Of a DNA stretch of 64,000 nt, positions 52,835 to 63,081 are shown one piece after another. The stretch is taken from contig OU343058.1 in assembly GCA_910593695.2 (NCBI GenBank), positions 36,149,689-36,213,688 of the forward strand, given 5' to 3'. The stretch comes from Ocypus olens. Taxonomy: Eukaryota > Arthropoda > Insecta > Coleoptera > Staphylinidae. Position numbers and translations under genes: made by a program. The stretch's first letter is position 1. The number at the start of each line of letters is the position of its first letter. Below the pieces are notes generated by a model. The model ran no database searches. It saw only the letters and a program-made list of their open reading frames with translations, and was not told where the DNA came from.

Positions 52835-55701
52835 GGCTTGCCAAGAACAGAAGTGATCCTAATAACATTTAGGTCTTATTGAGATAATGAGCAAAACGCG
52901 TTTTCATGATTATTAAAATGGAGGCTAATTTATTTGTTACAATATGTTTATAATATATTTACTAACTTAAATTAGTCTTTACTAGAAGAACTTTATTAAT
53001 AATAAATTGACAATGCGTAATTATTCACATTCATCACCCTCTACATTTGGGAGCACATCCTCCTCTTCATTTTCAGTTGCATTGTTTCTCCTATTAAGGT
53101 GTGCTAAGTTTAAATAAAAGTGATAATGACAGGGTGGCACGTAGTCTAGCATTTTCTTTAAGTCCTGCATTTTTAGGTGTGTAAGTGGCTTAGTATATGT
53201 TTTTTCTGTTGGCGTAAAAGACTTTAGGGTATTTAAAAATAGATCTCTATTCCCTCGTTTGTCTAAGTCTAAAACGTCGTAATCTTCTGAGTAGTTGTGA
53301 TTGAAATAGATTCTACTATCTCCTTTACAAAATTTTATTTTTCTCATTTTAGAAATTAGGATACGATTCCCGTTAGCACGTTGTCCTTTTTTGTTCATTA
53401 TGTTTTCTAACCCAGTAAAATCAAGGAACTTCACAACCATATCCGTTACAATGAATGGTTTTCTCTTCCTACAATTACGAATCAAGTCCATCCATTCTTG
53501 TGGAGTGTATACGTACGGCTGTTTCTTTCGAACTTTAGAAATATCTGAGTCGTTGGGCAGAGAAGAATGACCACTAACAAGATAACACACAGTAATCTCT
53601 GATATGTGTTCAACAATATTAACCATGTAAATCATAAAGAAAAACAGGTTCCAATTACGGTTTTGCCCCGTACAAGAGTCACTGAATGTATATACCGATG
53701 TTACATTGTCGGGAATTTTATGCAGAATGTTGTAGTAAAGACATGATATAATTTCTTGGGACCCCCTGCGCGCGGTTGTTTCATACCACATGTTCATGTT
53801 AATCTTTTCACCATCAGGTAAATAGAGATGAGTCCCAAAGTTCAAAGTGTGTAACTGTCTGAGATAATAAACCTCACCTGTTTGTATGAAGGGTGTTGGA
53901 AGAGTACGTTGTAAGTCAAATGTGATCAAGCATGACGAGTCATTACTCAACACTTTGTCTTTGTATGAATTCATCAGTGATCTGGCCCTTTCAGCTAAAG
54001 CATGATGTTCCTTTTGCTTTGATTTGATCTGCAGACATTTTTCAAAATCTTGTTCATTTTTAATGTCTATTCGAAATATATCACATGTTTTGCATGTGTC
54101 CTTCTTTGAAATGTAAAAATGCAAGTTCTAGGTGTTGAAAATGGTTCTGTAATAACTTTTTTTAACGGGATCTTTGCCAGCTGTTACATTTTTCAACATA
54201 AGATGAATAAAGTTTTTGCAGATTTAAACTTGGTTCTAGATATTGGCGGTTAGACGATCTTTCACCATAGTGGCTCACATAACGAGGAATACTCTCAATG
54301 TGTTGCTTTACAAATTCCTTAACGTCGTCTGGGATTTTATTCAGAGACACTTGTTTACCTCTCTGATCTGGTGAGGGTATGTTTGTTTCTGGCTCTCTCT
54401 TTTTTGTAAGGGCATAATCTAACCTTTTATTAGATATTTGGTGAACTTTAAGAAAAAAGGACTTACAAACCTTATTCTCACCGACAAAGAAACTTCGGGT
54501 GTGTTGCTTATGACTGGGTTCTCCAAGGACGCGTTTTTTTCGTCTCAGAGGCAAACTTATTTTCACAGTAGCACATAACCATGCAGTTTGTCCATTCCAG
54601 TCCATGGCATAGAATTTAGAGTGAACATTCTCTTGCACTCTTGTAGAAACATAATCACTACACTTCCTTTTGCACGTACATAAAATAGAAGTAAAATGTT
54701 TTGCTGGTATTGTTTTTCCAGAATAATTGACAAACTGTTCACCTTTGTTTCGTTTTTGTTTAATAACATTTCTCTTCCACATATTCTCATTTCTGCGTTT
54801 TCGAGTTCTCACAACTTCTTCTGATTGCCCCATATTTTGTGAATTTGATGAAGTTCCTGCTCGACTTGTGGTGGGTCTGTTTTTAATATTATTAATATCT
54901 TCATTTTCAACTTCAAATTTCGATTCTTCTGATGGACGATATGATTCACTACTGTCACTGTAAGGATCTGGTTGTGATTCTGAAAATTGGTGTTCAAATA
55001 TTACATTTTCAGAATCAGGAACAACGTCCTTGGGACCCACTAAAAAATATTACACAATATTATCAGATTCTAGTTCATTATTGAGACAGAATTACAATGA
55101 CAACAATAAAAACTTATATACCTGCTATTTCAGTAACATTATTGATATCTTCAGCAGCGTTAGACACCACATCCCTTGAAATTTCTAAAATAATAAAAAT
55201 AAACAGCCCTAAAACATAACCTCTTGAAAATAAACTCACCGATTGTTGGGACGTCATTATTCAAAGTAGGCCGATCTGAGTTTTCAACTAAAGCAGCTTG
55301 TAATGCTAAAGCAACTAATTTTTTAGAATGAGATAACATTTTCACAATTTTAACAACACGATTTGGACGAGTTTAATGTGAAAATGCCATGTGCTTGTGA
55401 GAGCGACCGAAGACGGTGCGGAAAAAGGACGCTAATATGCGCGCGCTTGTTCAGTCTCTGATAAAATCAACAGTGAAGTGATCCAAGTAGCATTCAAGTA
55501 ACTTAGATCACATCTGCACTAATAATTTTATATTTCTAGGACAGTGCAAAAATGTCACAATTAGAAATTTGTTGACCACAGTGCTCACCAGAACTTGGAT
55601 TACGTTTGCACTAACTAAGTTGATGACAAAGAAGTCTAAACAGCAATATAGCTCAGTTTTTGTAAAAATGTTACTTGGATCACTTCTGTTCTTAACTAGC
55701 C
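52835..55701 (-). mobile_element. Unclassified DNA transposon (2867 bp), 4-bp AAAT target duplication
   Basis: Terminal inverted repeats of about 36 bp with five mismatches start GGCTTGCCAAGAACAGAAGT on the left and GGCTAGTTAAGAACAGAAGT in the inverse on the right. AAAT lies at 52831-52834 and 55702-55705. Removing the element plus one AAAT rejoins the Harbinger exon as CDWQFK-ILNANALYPG in frame, which fixes both ends to the base. AAGTGATCC recurs as a subterminal repeat (about 52851, 55477 and, inverted, 55676). One spliced minus-strand gene fills it. A 4-bp duplication is compatible with, for example, the Sola superfamily, but I could not match the protein to it. Confidence 0.88.
53021..55339 (-). 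pseudogene. Protein of the unclassified transposon (candidate transposase), nearly intact
   Basis: Exons on the minus strand: 55339-55240 (MLSHSKKLVALALQ...), 55184-55122 and 55039 onward, with GT-AG introns of 55 and 82 bp that keep frame. The first long segment is acidic and serine-rich, then basic (RTRKRRNENMWKRNVIKQKR), and carries a possible zinc motif (ILCTCKRKCSDYV). The second segment has KKDTCKTCD, the motifs LITFDLQRTLPTP, TTARRGSQEIISC, YTFSDSCTGQNRNW and VSGHSSLPNDSDI, and an acidic C-terminus. The conserved acids in FDLQ, SQE and SDSCTG suggest an RNase-H-like fold, but this is only a guess. A one-base frame change near 54165 and a TAG near 54137 break it. I recall similar multi-copy unnamed proteins from arthropods; no superfamily name is assigned. 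Confidence 0.7.
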
Positions 55702-56966
55702 AAATATTGAATGCCAACGCACTGTATCCTGGAAGTACCCATGATGTTTTTATATGGAATAACAGTCGCGTCAGTAATGACATGGAGCATGTATACCGAA
55801 ATTTCAGACCAAATATTTTTTTTTATTAGGTAAGTAATGCACAATGTGTCCATGTTGCATTACTAAAATATAAAAACTGGTAAATTTGTTTAGGTGTTTC
55901 CGGTTATCCAGTTCGGCCATGGCTTCAAACGCCACTAGCGAATATACAACCCAATACCCCGGAGGCAGCTTATAATGAGCGCCAAATGAGTAGCCTTATC
56001 GAACGCTGCAACGTGTTAAAAATGAGGTTCCGGTGTTTGTTAACGCACAGAGTACTTCATTATTCACCCGAAGTAGCTTTAAAAATTATAAATACCTGTG
56101 TAGTGTTGCATAACATATGCATATCAAACAATGTGCCCGAACCCCAATTTGGTGTTAATGTTAAGTACGACTTCGGACTGATTGATAACGATATTAACTT
56201 CAATCCTAATGCATATGCAAACGAAAGGAGAGTAAACATTGACTTGGCAGAGGGCAGAATAGTCCAAGGAAATATTATAAGAAATTACTTCACATAATAA
56301 ATTTGTAATATATTGATTGAAAAAATACATTTATTTCATTAAAGTTGTTTCCAATATTTTTTTGACTTCTTCTAAGGGAGTGGCTATCTTTTCCTTAGCC
56401 TCAACGTCCCTCTTCATTAATTTTAACTTCGTGTCATAATATTATTTTTGTAGCAGAAACGTCCTCTCGTTGCAGTCTGCAAGATTGCTCGTCAAATCGA
56501 TGGTTGATTGCAGCCTCTGTGCCGAGCGTCGTCTCTTTGTTGCTAAAAAATAGGATTATGCAAATAATGTTAAACAATACTTTGAATTAAATATACCATT
56601 AATACGTGCTACACTTGGTGTGCCTAATGTTGCTGAGGAACATGTTTCCCCTGTTTCTACAGGTTCAGCTTCTTCATCGAAATTTTTGTTTTTCTCTATG
56701 AACTCAATTATCTAAAATGTAAGGAACGTTATAAATAATAAACAAAAAAATTATGTAAAACTTACGTCGTCACATGCCACCATTTCTACAAGAGACTCTT
56801 CTGATTGGTGGTGTCCTTCCAAGGATGTCTTGCCCACAATCTCGATGATGGCTTCTTTAGTTTCGGTGAAGTGGTCTGCACCACTAGGCCCTCCACCGGT
56901 TCTGTTGCTTGCAACAATTGCTGCACTTTTTTTTGTTTTAGTCCGGTACTTTAGATCTTGCCATGT

Positions 56967-58011
56967 CTGGAAAATGAACATTTATATTAAATTTCATTAA
57001 GGGTAGGGTACCCATTAAATTAGCCGCTCAAGAAATCGAATATATCGTTGTAAATATAAACTTTTTCGAAAAGTTTATTTTGATAACATATTATATAAAG
57101 ATCGATTATTATTTCTGTGTTTAAGTTTTGGTTTAATCGTTATTATTAACAAAGTTAGCAACATTTTACTTTAAACAGACAAACTGCAGAACCAAGTAAG
57201 TAACAACAGTGAAATTTGACTTGTAGCCAACCAATACATACATCTAGGCAATGAAGTAATTTGAAGGCAAAATCATAGTTAATAAAAAAATTATGAACGA
57301 ATTAGAAGACAAGTGAATATTAAAATGATGTTTTTTGTGTCTATTTCCATTAGTATTGGTCAAAACTTGATAAAATTTTCTTACTGTCTAGACAGGAACA
57401 TAATTGACATATGTGCAAAATTTCAAAATAATCCTGTGGCAACTTTTTAAGATAGTCAATCAGAAAGAAATAAAAAAGTTATGTAGATATTTCTTGCAGC
57501 GAGTCTATTGCTCTTCATCCTAGTACGGGCATTCGGCCACTTAAGCGCGATGGTAGTTTGCGCGGGGATTAGGGGATACGTTATGATAGGGGAGTTTATT
57601 TAGCGCGACGTTCAAATCGTTCTTCCGTGCTAGATTTCGTATGCCATATGCATATTCACCTGCATGCCCAATAACATCGCATGTTATTCACATTTCTGCG
57701 TCACTCGCGACGGCGGCACTTACTCATATTAGTGTATCGAGTTACAACTGCACTAAAAAAATAAACAAGGGACCGGAGGGCAGGGTACCTGCGACAATTC
57801 CGATTTATAACATGTACATACTAGTAATGCGTTCAATAGAATTTATAAATTAATTACGTCATGTATATTTTTGATAAATAGAAGTTGTTGATCCCCTCAT
57901 CATTGCAGAGTACAAAACTAACTTGAAAAGTATACAAGCTAATAAGAATATACACATAATACATAATCTGGGAATTCCAGATATTTATTAGTAAATAATT
58001 TAAGACCGATA
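56967..58011. other. Intron of the Harbinger MADF gene, left part
   Basis: AT-rich with no supported gene. Contains GGGTAGGGTACCC near 57001. Confidence 0.4.
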
Positions 58012-58162
58012 CAGTGACGGCTCGCGGGGTGACTCATGGTACGGTCGAGGTAGCAATACAGATAGGTAGGGTCGGTTGCTAAGACGGCTGGCGGCGTGAT
58101 CTATCTGTATTACCATCTCTGCTACCTCGGCCGTACCAGAGTCACCCCGCGAGCCGTCACTG
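58012..58162. mobile_element. hAT-type MITE, nearly perfect palindrome (151 bp)
   Basis: CAGTGACGGCTCGCGGGGTG at the left end is mirrored by its inverse at the right; arms of about 60 bp pair with few mismatches (GTACGG-CGAGGTAGCA and its inverse). Flanks GACCGATA (58004-58011) and GTCCGATA (58163-58170) match at seven of eight bases, an 8-bp hAT target duplication with one change. No coding sequence. Confidence 0.85.
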
Positions 58163-58407
58163 GTCCGATAATTTATAGAGTATTAATTAGAAATTGTTTT
58201 TTTGTTTTGTTTGTTTTTGTTTAACGTTCGGCTGTTTATTATCTATTCCACAATTTTTTTTATAGAAAACATTTTTAGGTCTTCTTTTTAAAAAGTATTT
58301 ACCCACTGGTATCCCACTATATTGCCAATTAAATACCGATACCCCCAGCACAGTGGTCCAGCTACCCTAAAAAGCTGGCTAAAATCCCAAATGAACTTAC
58401 ATTCGTG

Positions 58408-58745
58408 CAGAAATTGGTATATAGGGATTTTTGACGTCGCTGATTACAAGTCCTAATTCAAAATTACTATAAACACATCGGCGGATCCAATATGGCGGCA
58501 AAATATGTGGAAATGACATAAAAAAAATTGATGAAAATTAGTATGTGGGGGTTTTCGATGTCGCAAATTACAAATCTAAAGTTAAAATTATTCTAAACAA
58601 AATGGCGGATCGAATATGGCGGCAACATATGTGGAAATGATATAAAAAGTGATGAAAATTAGTATATGGGGGTTTTCGAGGTCGCAGATTACGAATCTAA
58701 AGTCAAAATGAATTTAAACAAAATTGCTGATCCATTTTTCATTCA
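58408..58745 (+). repeat. ~123-bp tandem repeat, about 2.7 units
   Basis: Three diverged units recur at a spacing of about 122-124 bp, each with TATGGGGGTTTTCGA-type and AATATGGCGGCAA words (starting near 58412, 58537 and 58659). Probably a mini-satellite of transposon origin. Confidence 0.8.
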
Positions 58746-60299
58746 GCCCGTCTTTCAATTTTTTTAAACTTCAAATAACTCCTATAGCAAACAATTTAGT
58801 GTTAAGTGTGATATTTCATTAATTTTGGGAGGTGAAAAGCTACTCAAAAATGAAATAAAAAATGGTGATTATTGTGGGTATCTTAATAACGAAACGTCGT
58901 ATTTTAGAAATAAAATTATTTTTTGGAAGAGCTTAATGTTGTAAGAAAAATAATGCAATATAATTTTCCACATAGGCCTCCTGTATGCTTTGTACACAAA
59001 TATAAAACATTTATATTCGCAAGCCGTATTATTATGCATTCAAAACACTCACTACATCTTACGACTTTAACGGCTAATCATGGATTATGGGGTACGACTT
59101 TATTTTAATTATTAATATTTTATAATGCTATCCACGTTTATCTTTCAAACTACCTTAGTTTTGAAGCTTCTTTTCGACTTTGCAATTTAGGATTTTGGCC
59201 AGATTTTGAGTGCAGCTAGACCACTGTGCAGTGTGTACAGTGGCGTAACTGTAATGAGGCAGAGGAGGGAACTGCCTCCGAACCCCGGGTCTAGAGGGAC
59301 CCTGGCCTGATTCCGGGGTATAATATCCCAGCCGCACTGTAGTTCATATTGAATTTCAATGCAGATGAGGTTATGTTATGTCGGCGAGGTTTTACTTTGC
59401 ACACATTTTGTATTTTTTATTTGATTATTAATTGGCCGTGGAAAACATCCAAAAGCATGTTACAAAGAGACATTCCCGTCGAGTAGTTTCAGGGTGCCTT
59501 CCAGGTATGCTAGACACGTCTCCTCGAGTGTTTTGATGCAGGGGGAGAGTATTTTGAAGAATTGGAAGCATTTGTACCGGTACGATCAATAAATATATTT
59601 TTGCCAGAAAATGCGCATTACTTATATAATGGGCCCATACAACAGATATGGTTTCAAACTACATTATAAAATCTATTGGTAGCTTTTGGAGATTTGTTGT
59701 ATGACAATAATGAAAATTTCAAGTTATAATCCCCAAGAGATTATTTCTTGGGAATTACTTGCTTACGATTATGTCGCCCTTCAATTGTGTTTGGACGACG
59801 TTCGCTAGACCGTGAAATGGTTGGGTTGGGCGGGGTTTGGTGTAAACGGTACAGCAGAAGTGTTTTTTTATAACTTCTCAGCCGCCACCGATGCGAAAAA
59901 AAAATAACCACAAAACATATTCTAATACGGTTCTCACGCTCGCGCTGTAGCGGGGTGCAGACGTATAATATCCTCTCTCTTTTAGAATCGCAGGCGCAAC
60001 CTTGAATGTATTAGATATACGGAAATAGCACCGAGTTAATTTACCCTCGCTGTAAGCTGGGTTGCCTACAGTCATACCAATTTGATTTAATCCCCCTCTC
60101 GCGGGCGTTTACCGTACTTTTGATGGGTACCGTACCGTTAAGGTCTCTCCGTTCTTACTAGTGCAGAAGCCAATAGCTTCAATTACGTTGTAAGTAGTGT
60201 AATAATTTGCTTTTTCACTTTTGTAATGCCATGCACCTTCCGTTTTTACTCTTGACATGAGATAATTTTTTCATCAAACTTAATAAACGTAGTACTTAC
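58746..60299. other. Intron of the Harbinger MADF gene, right part
   Basis: Old repeat debris. A lone hAT-like end, CAGTGGCGTAACTGTAATG, begins at 59236 without a visible partner. No gene is recognised. Confidence 0.4.
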
Positions 60300-60559
60300 T
60301 TTTCGCCACTCCTTCCACGACTTATTAGCCCCGTTACAGCTATTGAGGATTTCTGTGACCTCTAACCACAGTTGTTTGGCGTCACTGTTTTTAAACTCCT
60401 CACTGAAGGATTCCACCAACAACCGCTTTTGTTCTTCGGAGGTGTTGGCACTCCTTTTTTTTTCTTGATGGCTCCATATTTCGCTGTAAACAGTCGGCCT
60501 CTCGAACTCGGAATAACGCTTGATAAAGCTTAAAGATGCTAAAAGTCGTAAACCAAGGA

Positions 60560-60769
60560 CCAGTGTCGTGTTACCAGGAACGTCATGTGCGGGAGGGCTT
60601 TGTATGCCATACTCGTTCCTTGGGAAAATGTAGTTTCGCTCACCAGCATAATACGAATATCGTGCTCTAGGACGAAATTCTCTAACTCTTCGAACTTTTC
60701 GTTAAGCCCATTCGCATTCCAGAAGGCAATGCGAATAAATTCAATCGGAGTTTTTGTTGTAAGTCCCAC
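60560..60769 (-). pseudogene. Jockey ORF2 start (endonuclease N-terminus)
   Basis: Starts at the ATG at 60769 with MGLTTKTPIEFIRIAFWNAN. The apurinic-like endonuclease begins with the catalytic Asn region WNANGLN. Only about 60 residues remain before unrelated sequence. Confidence 0.8.
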
Positions 60770-60781
60770 TGTAATGATTAA

Positions 60782-62043
60782 TTATTTGGGATGTCGTGCA
60801 ACTTTATGCTGAAACCAGCTGTTGCAGGGTTTTTGTGAACGCGATTGCGATGATTTGTTTGTCCGCCTCGGCGGACATAGCAGACATAATTTTTGCGATG
60901 GTGTCGCCCAGGAGGTCGAGCGCGTCGGAGGACAGAGGACCTGCCTGCCGGTTATTGTTGGGGGGGGCTGAGGGGCGGACCTTGGAGCCTGATGGGCTGA
61001 GGTGGCCGTTTGCGGCAAGGAGGTTTCTGTTGACGGAGGTGGCGTACGAAACTCCGTTTATTCTTTGTGAATATGACGTGGGTGTAGCGGTCGCGGAAGG
61101 CGCCGGTTTGGGGAGGTATTTCGCGAACGCGGCCCGTTGCAGTTCGCACAGAACTAGCCGGAAGAGAGCTATGATTGCCGGCGCATTTTACGCAGACGAA
61201 GGAAGCTTTGCAGTTAAGCTGCGAGTGTCCTAATCTCTGGCATCGGTGGCATTGATTGCCGCCAGGTGATTTATGCTTCGGCTCTACCCTAAGGGATAGG
61301 CCCGCGATGTGCTTGAGGTTGAAGATTGCTCTTCCTTCGTCGCTTTTTTCGACCTGGACGTATACCATTTCGAAAGGGCCGTGGCGGCCGCCCATGCGGT
61401 GGATCGCGACGACAGGGATGTTTTGTTCCCTTAGTTCTGTTTCGATTTCCTCGGTGGAAATCTCAACTGGAACAGGTCTGAGTACCGCTTTGAGGGTTTT
61501 ATCCTCGTTTAATTGATAGGTGTGATAGGGAAGGTTATCCTTATTCAAAAGCGCAGTTAATTTCCTAAAGTCGGTGGGCGTCGCGGTGTGCATTTGGATG
61601 CCGTCGCGGATTGGAAGCGAGCGCAAGATGTTGATTCCCGCAGTGCTAAAACGTTTGGAGTACGTTGTCCAATTTGATTTCGTTCGGAGGATAATCGGTG
61701 GGGGTTTTTTGACCGCCGGCGTGTCGGTATTGACCTGGAGCGTGGGTGAGGCCCTGGACGCGATGACAGAGGTCGACGGAGTTGTAACCCGACGAGTTTG
61801 GAAATTTTGGTGGCCGGAAGCGGATGCGGCGGATTTTATGGGTTTCTTTGCCGGTTGATCGGCTTTGTCGTACGAGCTCGCGGCCCTCTTTTTAGACGAG
61901 GAACGCGGAGGCGCTGCCGGCGCCTTGTCTTTCGCGGCGGAGACGTTTTCCGCGTCGATTTGGGATTTGCGAAGCGCTTTATAGTGGCCCTTCGGGAGGA
62001 TCTCGATCCAGGGCGCGTTTACCGGTTTCAGCGGCGGGAAATT
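60782..62043 (-). pseudogene. Jockey ORF1 (nucleic-acid-binding Gag-like protein)
   Basis: A basic alanine/serine/proline-rich N-terminal half (APAAPPRSSSKKRAASS) is followed by an RNA-recognition-like region (LLNKDNLPYHTYQLNEDKTL, RPVPVEISTEEIETEL, GPFEMVYVQ). A zinc knuckle CHRCQRLGHSQLNC is followed by CVKCAGNH, typical of Jockey/I-clade ORF1. One frame change occurs near 61000, after which the frame gives DALDLLGDTIAKIMSAM and a stop near 60817, plausible as the natural C-terminus. The start codon is not preserved at the truncated 5' end. Confidence 0.8.
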
Positions 62044-62049
62044 AATGGT

Positions 62050-62391
62050 TATTCATTACTGTAGAATCCTTGAAAATTCTCAGTTATTACAAATTTATTA
62101 TGTAATTCTCTGTGAGTACGACTTTCTTCGTGCAATTTGATTTTTTCAAGTCCTTTTTTAAAATTAAAAAAATCCTCTATTAGGATCAGACCAAACAGTA
62201 CCCCCAGTTGTATAAAACTGCCAGCAAGAGAAACAGAACATTTTGTTACAACGAGGAGAATATATGAGCCATCCACGGATGCTAGTACCCTGCTTGTACC
62301 AATTTGTCTGAAATTTTCTATTATTTAAATCAGATGGAAAATTGGAAATGGCCCCAGGGTTAATAATTTTCTTATTTTCTCCGTTGATCAA
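62050..62391 (-). pseudogene. TTF-type zinc finger fragment (hAT/ZMYM-like protein)
   Basis: Minus-strand peptides FQTNWYKQ...WLIYSPRCNKMFCFSCWQF, then RGFFNFKKGLEKIKLHEESR and THRELHNKF, fit the TTF zinc finger of hAT-related ZMYM-like proteins: aromatic W, CFxC, HExSxxH. The two parts lie in different frames, shifted by one base near 62170-62250. The Jockey fragment cuts it at 62043. No transposase domain follows. Confidence 0.65.
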
Positions 62392-62566
62392 ATTTCGGTT
62401 TTATATAAGTAGGGGTCACTGGGATAGTAATCGGATACATACATCCCTTTCAAAATGTCGATTAATGTTTGTTAAACATTCTGAAAATACAAAAAAAAAA
62501 CACGTTACTTCATTGACATAGCCCAGTTCTCATACTTCGATCTTGTCATGCAAGTTAATAATTTAT

Positions 62567-62836
62567 TCATGTAAATAATGTAAAAGCACAAAACAAATCA
62601 AACAATCGATAACCATTAAAAAACCAACCATTTGTTGTTGATCGTGATTCATCTCCTGAACAATTAGGATTTTGGTCCATTCCTTCTATTTGTTCTCCCT
62701 CAATCTCATGCACATCGACCTTGACCTTATCATCGATGTGGTCGTCTCTTGTTGGGGTAATTGTCAATAAATTTACATTTGAACGGCTGGGGATATTTGA
62801 GTCAGGCAATACAAGTTTTGTTCTAATAAATAACAA
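62567..62836 (-). pseudogene. Possible N-terminal exon of the TTF-finger protein
   Basis: An acidic frame (DDHIDDKVKVDVHEIEGEQIE) lies 0.2 kb upstream of the finger in the same orientation. The link is inferred from position only. Confidence 0.3.
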
Positions 62837-62913
62837 TACAATTTATACTTTTAAAATTTAAGAAAACTTAATAATATATCTTAAGTTTGATTCTCTTTGA
62901 TCAATTGATGAAA

Positions 62914-63081
62914 TATGTTTGTATTACTAATAAAAAAATCACTTGGTGTGTTTCACTATTTTTATTTATTTAATTCCGACTAGTTTCGGCTAACAGTCAT
63001 TTCTTGATAATATCTGTTGGCTGAAACTAGTCGGAATTAAATAAAAAATAATAGTGATTTTTTTATTAATAATACAAATTT
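62914..63081. repeat. Long foldback (inverted repeat) around TTCCGACTAGTTTC
   Basis: The arms pair over about 60-70 bp: TTAATTCCGACTAGTTTC on the left is mirrored by its inverse on the right across a loop of about 24 bp. Outward, TAATAAAAAAATCACT and its inverse continue the match, as do TTTGTATTA words. Probably a MITE or foldback element; no clear target duplication. Confidence 0.8.

Larger units (their letters stand above)
52004..56297 (+). pseudogene. Harbinger DDE transposase, five exons, interrupted
   Basis: Exons with GT-AG introns: 52004-52267, 52341-52537, 52610-52758, 52812-52834 resuming at 55706-55829, and 55894-56297. Motifs in order: NRHFHMG-type N-terminus with FELPDYAFLRLFRLPK, TALRFFATGSYQMDIG, GVVGCIDCTHVAIVPP (first acidic residue), VNRKGYHSINVQL, ANALYPGSTHDVFIWNNS, then GVSGYPVRPWLQTP where the family has GDSGY, and SLIERCNVLKMRFRCL with the Glu. 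The second catalytic Asp is thus Val. One-base losses or gains lie in the A run at 52682-52687 and the T run at 55816-55824. A transposon splits exon 4. Start chosen at MIVFRNEQ; an inner ATG (MNNLNIM) is possible. Confidence 0.85.
52004..60477. mobile_element. PIF/Harbinger element with two convergent genes, heavily interrupted
   Basis: The classic Harbinger pair is present: a DDE nuclease (plus strand, exons from 52004 to 56297) and a MADF/Myb-like DNA-binding protein (minus strand, 60477 to 56331), ending 33 bp apart tail to tail. The coding span is given because the terminal repeats are not certain. Insertions inside it are the unclassified transposon 52835-55701 and, in the large MADF intron, a hAT MITE at 58012-58162 and other repeats. 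Confidence 0.75.
56331..60477 (-). pseudogene. Harbinger MADF/Myb-like DNA-binding protein, four exons
   Basis: Exons on the minus strand: 60477-60300, 56966-56766, 56711-56597 and 56542-56331. Exon 1 has EEQKRLLVESFSEEF and ANKSWKEWRK; exon 2 continues TWQDLKYRTKTKKSA and TGGGPSGADHF, the hallmark of Myb/SANT-like proteins that accompany Harbinger transposases; exon 3 is acidic; exon 4 is a helix (EAKEKIATPLEEVKKI). Splice joins are in frame. Lesions: one extra base in the 9-T run at 60455-60463 next to the ATG, and an in-frame TAA in exon 4 after FLLQK. The first intron is over 3.3 kb and holds repeats. Confidence 0.75.
60539..62043 (-). mobile_element. Jockey-type LINE fragment (ORF1 and start of ORF2)
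   Basis: Minus strand. The ORF1 protein runs from about 62043, with VNAPWIEILPKGHYKALRKS, to the stop near 60785. It is followed at 60769 by the start of ORF2, whose endonuclease begins EFIRIAFWNANGLNEKFEEL and LVSETTFSQ. The fragment ends in the endonuclease at about 60539 and upstream at about 62043, so both ends are missing. The GC content is visibly higher than in the flanks. It cuts the TTF-finger fragment at 62050. Confidence 0.85.

Noticed and set aside
59236..59260. CAGTGGCGTAACTGTAATG as a hAT element start
   Set aside because: No matching inverted end or 8-bp duplication was found within the window.
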